From contig NZ_CP072943.1 of NCBI RefSeq assembly GCF_018069705.1, forward strand, positions 3,044,338 to 3,108,337: a DNA stretch of 64,000 nt. The letters run 5' to 3'. The notes beneath the pieces were generated by a model, which worked only from the letters and a program-made list of their open reading frames with translations, ran no database searches and was not told the DNA's origin. Shown here piece after piece: positions 61,802 to 64,000 of this stretch. How positions within the stretch are numbered: position 1 is the stretch's first letter; every line of letters begins with the position of its first letter. Source of the stretch: Aminithiophilus ramosus. Lineage in GTDB: Bacteria; Synergistota; Synergistia; Synergistales; Aminithiophilaceae. Both the position numbers and the translations under genes were made by a program.

Positions 61802-62433
61802 GACGGGAAACCCCGTCGAAGAAGGCGTCGGGCCATGGGAAGGCGCAGCCCCAGAGCCAGAGAGGAAAGGCGCAGAGCGACGACGGAGCCGAAGGCCAGA
61901 AAGGCCGCCGCGACCTCGCCCGTCAGGGGGAGGAGAAGGAGGAAGAGCCCCCCTCCCGCCAGAGAGGCCGTGGCGTAGACTTCCCGTCGGAGGACGAAGG
62001 GGATCTCCCGGACGAGAAGATCGCGGATCATGCCCCCTCCGACGCCGGTCAGACAGGCCATGAAGAGGACGGGGACCGCCGAGGTCTGGCCCAGCCTGAG
62101 ACAGACGAGGGCGCCCTCGACGGTGAAGGCCCCGAGGCCGACGGCGTCGCACAGAAGGAAGAGCCCTTTTCCCCCCTCGGGTCCCCTGGGCAGGAAGAGG
62201 GCCGCCGAGGCGGCCGCAAGGGCCACGACAAGGGAAAGAGGCGATCGGAAGGCCTCGGGCGGCGTGTTGCCCAGAATCAGGGCCCTCAGAATCCCTCCGC
62301 CCAGGGCCGTCGTCAGGGCCAGGACGACGAGGCCGAAGAGATCGAGTCTCTTTCTCATGGCGACGAGAGGCCCCGACAGGGCGAAAGCCGCCGTGCCGAC
62401 GAGGTCCATCGCCGGAAGCCAGCCGGAAACCAT
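61798..62433 (-). CDS. UPF0126/TRIC-family membrane protein (YadS/YicG-like)
   Basis: 211 residues with about seven hydrophobic segments and the two family repeats: GTAAFALSG...LFGLVVLALTTALGGGILRALILGNTPP and GLGAFTVEG...VLFMACLTGVGGGMIRDLLVRE. TRIC-type prokaryotic proteins conduct cations; YadS-like members may transport amino acids. ATG 62433 follows AAGGAGG by 11 bases; an upstream 30-codon extension lacks a ribosome site. Confidence 0.85.
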   Translation of the reverse strand: MVSGWLPAMDLVGTAAFALSGPLVAMRKRLDLFGLVVLALTTALGGGILRALILGNTPPEAFRSPLSLVVALAAASAALFLPRGPEGGKGLFLLCDAVGLGAFTVEGALVCLRLGQTSAVPVLFMACLTGVGGGMIRDLLVREIPFVLRREVYATASLAGGGLFLLLLPLTGEVAAAFLAFGSVVALRLSSLALGLRLPMARRLLRRGFPS

Positions 62434-62586
62434 GGTGATCGGAACCTCCTTAAGCGCCTTCCCGAGGGCCTCTCCCAAAGAGGGGCGAAGCGTCGGCGCG
62501 GGAGACCCTCGAAAAAGTTTCATCTTTCGAGGTGACGGCCCTCTCCCACGAGGCAGAGGGTTTCCGCGCTCCGCCGACAGGGAGCA

Positions 62587-62607
62587 CTCCCGACCCTCCT
62601 TCGGGAG
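62587..62607 (-). terminator. Hairpin between UPF0126 and DHH genes
   Basis: CTCCCG, loop of nine, CGGGAG; 37 bases after the DHH gene's stop. Weak U-tract. Confidence 0.4.
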
Positions 62608-62643
62608 CGCCGACCCGTCACGGCTTCCCGGCGCCGCCTCCCG

Positions 62644-63651
62644 TCACTTTCCCTCCATCTTGGCCCTGAGGAGGTCGCCCAGGGTGAGGCCGACGGGGCG
62701 CTCCTGATCGCGGGCCGTCCTGATGCCCGACAGAAGGGTGTCGCGAATCTGGCTCTGGCTGAAGTGAGCCGGAAAGTAGAGGGCCGCCGCGTCGCCGTGT
62801 CCGCCGCCGCGCACCTTTTTGCCGTCCTTGAGGAGCCCCACGATCCGGGCCGCCAGCCCCTGGCGGCTCCTGAGGGAGACGGCCCAGTCGCCGTAGACGC
62901 GGCGGCTGCAGACGGCCACCATCTCGGGCGGATTCTCCGATCGGTCGAGGATGAGGCCGCAGAAGTCGGAGGCGTCTCCGAAATCGAGGATCCCCGTCGG
63001 AACGAGGGCCAGGTCGTCGCCGTGGCGCTCGACCTGCTCCAGGGCCCGACGGAAGCGCTCTTCCTGGCGCGCGATGAAGTCCAGGGCCAGAGTCAGCTCG
63101 TGAGGCGACATCTCGGCCCGGCCGTCGGCGACGAGGCGGCAGAAGACGCTCCAGGGACCGCAGAGGGTGATCAGGGCCTGCCAGTGGCGGCTCTCCTCGT
63201 ACCGGCCCAGCCAGAGATCCCTGTCGTTGGCGATCTCGACGAGACGTTCCAGTCCCAGGAGTCGGTCCCTGACGGGCCCCTCGGGCGTCCGCTCCAGAAG
63301 CCAGAGGTAGTAGACCTTGGCGGCGCAGTGGGCCACGTCGACGACGGCCCACTTTCTGTTGGAGAAGACCTCGGCCGTCGTCTTGTGATGATCGAAGAGG
63401 ACGGGAGAGGCGACACCTTCGTAGAAGCGGTCCATCTCGTCGACGGTCTCCCGCCTCTGACAGAAGAGATCGACGACGAGCAGGTCCTGACCGGCCTTCA
63501 TCGTCTCCAGGATGAGGGCATCGACCTCGCCGTAGCCGGTGAGGGTGACCTTGACGGGCGATCTCTCGGGAAAATGGCCGTGCCACGCCACGGCTGCCGC
63601 CGTGACTCCGTCGAGATCGGTGTGACTGATGACGTGAAGCAACTTATCCAC
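62644..63651 (-). CDS. DHH-family phosphoesterase
   Basis: 335 residues. HTDLDG (motif I), VVDLF (II), DHHKT (III, the DHH box) and C-terminal GGGHGDAAA (DHHA1) are complete. Members cleave phosphodiesters in c-di-AMP, pAp or nanoRNA; which substrate applies is not clear. GTG 63651 is chosen because AAGGAGG lies 8 bases upstream; the start codon lies inside a DnaA box-like sequence, next to the presumed oriC. Confidence 0.88.
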   Translation of the reverse strand: MDKLLHVISHTDLDGVTAAAVAWHGHFPERSPVKVTLTGYGEVDALILETMKAGQDLLVVDLFCQRRETVDEMDRFYEGVASPVLFDHHKTTAEVFSNRKWAVVDVAHCAAKVYYLWLLERTPEGPVRDRLLGLERLVEIANDRDLWLGRYEESRHWQALITLCGPWSVFCRLVADGRAEMSPHELTLALDFIARQEERFRRALEQVERHGDDLALVPTGILDFGDASDFCGLILDRSENPPEMVAVCSRRVYGDWAVSLRSRQGLAARIVGLLKDGKKVRGGGHGDAAALYFPAHFSQSQIRDTLLSGIRTARDQERPVGLTLGDLLRAKMEGK

Positions 63652-63969
63652 CGGCGACGCCTCCTTGAGCGGAACTTTCTCCCTGATCGACGTCCCCCAT
63701 TTTACCCGACGAAGGGCCCTCCGCAGGAGGCTTTTTCGATGAAAGTTTTCCACATATCCACAGGCCCTGTGGATATGTGGAGCCTTCCGCTGCGAGCGGC
63801 TTCGTCACGGGACTGTCACGATTGGTGAGTTTCTTCATGAGATCGTGAAAAAAGGGCAAACCCCGCCGATAGCCTCTCGACTTATCCACGATACCTGGGG
63901 AAAAGTTGTGGGTAAGTGGATAACTTATGTGGAAGAGCCTGTGGTATGATGGCATGTGCCTGTGGATAA
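63644..63969. other. Probable oriC segment with DnaA-box cluster
   Basis: DnaA-box-like sequences: TTATCCACC (63644-63652), TTTTCCACA (63746-63754), ATATCCACA (63754-63762) and its mirror (63768-63776), TTATCCACG (63882-63890), AGTGGATAA (63915-63923) and the consensus TGTGGATAA (63961-63969, reverse TTATCCACA). Region 63652-64000 holds no gene. At 63988-63994 GAGGTGA is a good Shine-Dalgarno for a gene starting at or just past the right edge, probably dnaA. An AT-rich unwinding element is not obvious here. Confidence 0.7.
63750..63780. repeat. Perfect inverted repeat with paired DnaA boxes
   Basis: Fourteen-base arms CCACATATCCACAG (63750-63763) and its complement (63767-63780) separated by GCC. 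Each arm carries a TATCCACA-type box in opposite orientation, so two DnaA molecules could bind face to face. Confidence 0.85.
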
Positions 63970-64000
63970 CCTTTCAGACGCTCTTTCGAGGTGAACGCCT

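Overview
The window is high-GC bacterial chromosome, most likely from a diderm member of the Synergistota. Three secreted proteins end in the Synergist-CTERM sorting tail: a Cys-rich SGC-type motif, then a hydrophobic stretch, then Arg residues. A TonB-dependent receptor ending in Phe and a PBP1c/alpha-2-macroglobulin pair show an outer membrane. Peptidases, amino-acid enzymes, an aldehyde:ferredoxin oxidoreductase and corrinoid genes fit an anaerobic amino-acid and peptide fermenter. No rRNA, tRNA, CRISPR array, insertion sequence or prophage was seen.

Layout, left to right. 0-3 kb: a small YqjD/E/K-like membrane trio, then an orphan trpB behind a tryptophan attenuator (leader peptide with three consecutive Trp codons plus terminator). 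3-7.3 kb: a c-di-GMP signalling operon (HDOD protein, hybrid kinase with HPt, response-regulator diguanylate cyclase). 7.4-11.7 kb: glnS, an acyl-CoA ligase and a two-TM K+ channel. 11.9-14.6 kb: exonuclease III, PduX-like threonine kinase and a secreted beta-propeller. 14.7-22.5 kb: a strong promoter and structured leader, then a ThDP-dependent 2-oxoacid decarboxylase, a HisC-like aminotransferase, an OpuC-type ABC importer and, past a hairpin, an aldehyde ferredoxin oxidoreductase. Together these could import, transaminate, decarboxylate and oxidise an amino acid. 22.5-30.6 kb: two M20 hydrolases, a Synergist-CTERM papain-like protease, a PucR regulator and a YfcC/DcuC-type carrier. 30.8-33.4 kb: GNAT, DJ-1 and Rpn-nuclease genes. 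33.5-39.1 kb: an N-acetylglucosamine operon (GntR regulator, PTS EIICB, nagA, nagB, a DUF7916-like protein, EIIA). 39.3 kb: a TetR gene with a double operator. 40-48.5 kb: pbpC, a giant alpha-2-macroglobulin and two small proteins. 48.7-51.2 kb: a MalT-type LuxR regulator. 51.5-53.1 kb: a candidate Moco/Tuco riboswitch and terminator in front of an orphan PstS-like Synergist-CTERM binding protein. 53.2-59.6 kb: a cobalamin-riboswitch operon with a Synergist-CTERM beta-propeller, a BtuB-like receptor, a MetH-activation-like protein and an ASKHA/2Fe-2S corrinoid reactivator. 59.6-63.7 kb: a UgtP/MGDG-type glycosyltransferase, a TIM-barrel protein, a UPF0126 membrane protein and a DHH phosphoesterase. 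63.6-64.0 kb: a cluster of DnaA boxes, probably part of oriC next to dnaA.

The most interesting systems are the riboswitch-controlled, surface-anchored corrinoid uptake and reactivation operon (a possible analogue of Bacteroides BtuG-BtuB), the Moco/Tuco-controlled anchored binding protein, and the putative importer-transaminase-decarboxylase-AOR pathway. All were read by eye; family assignments rest on recognised motifs and no database search was run.
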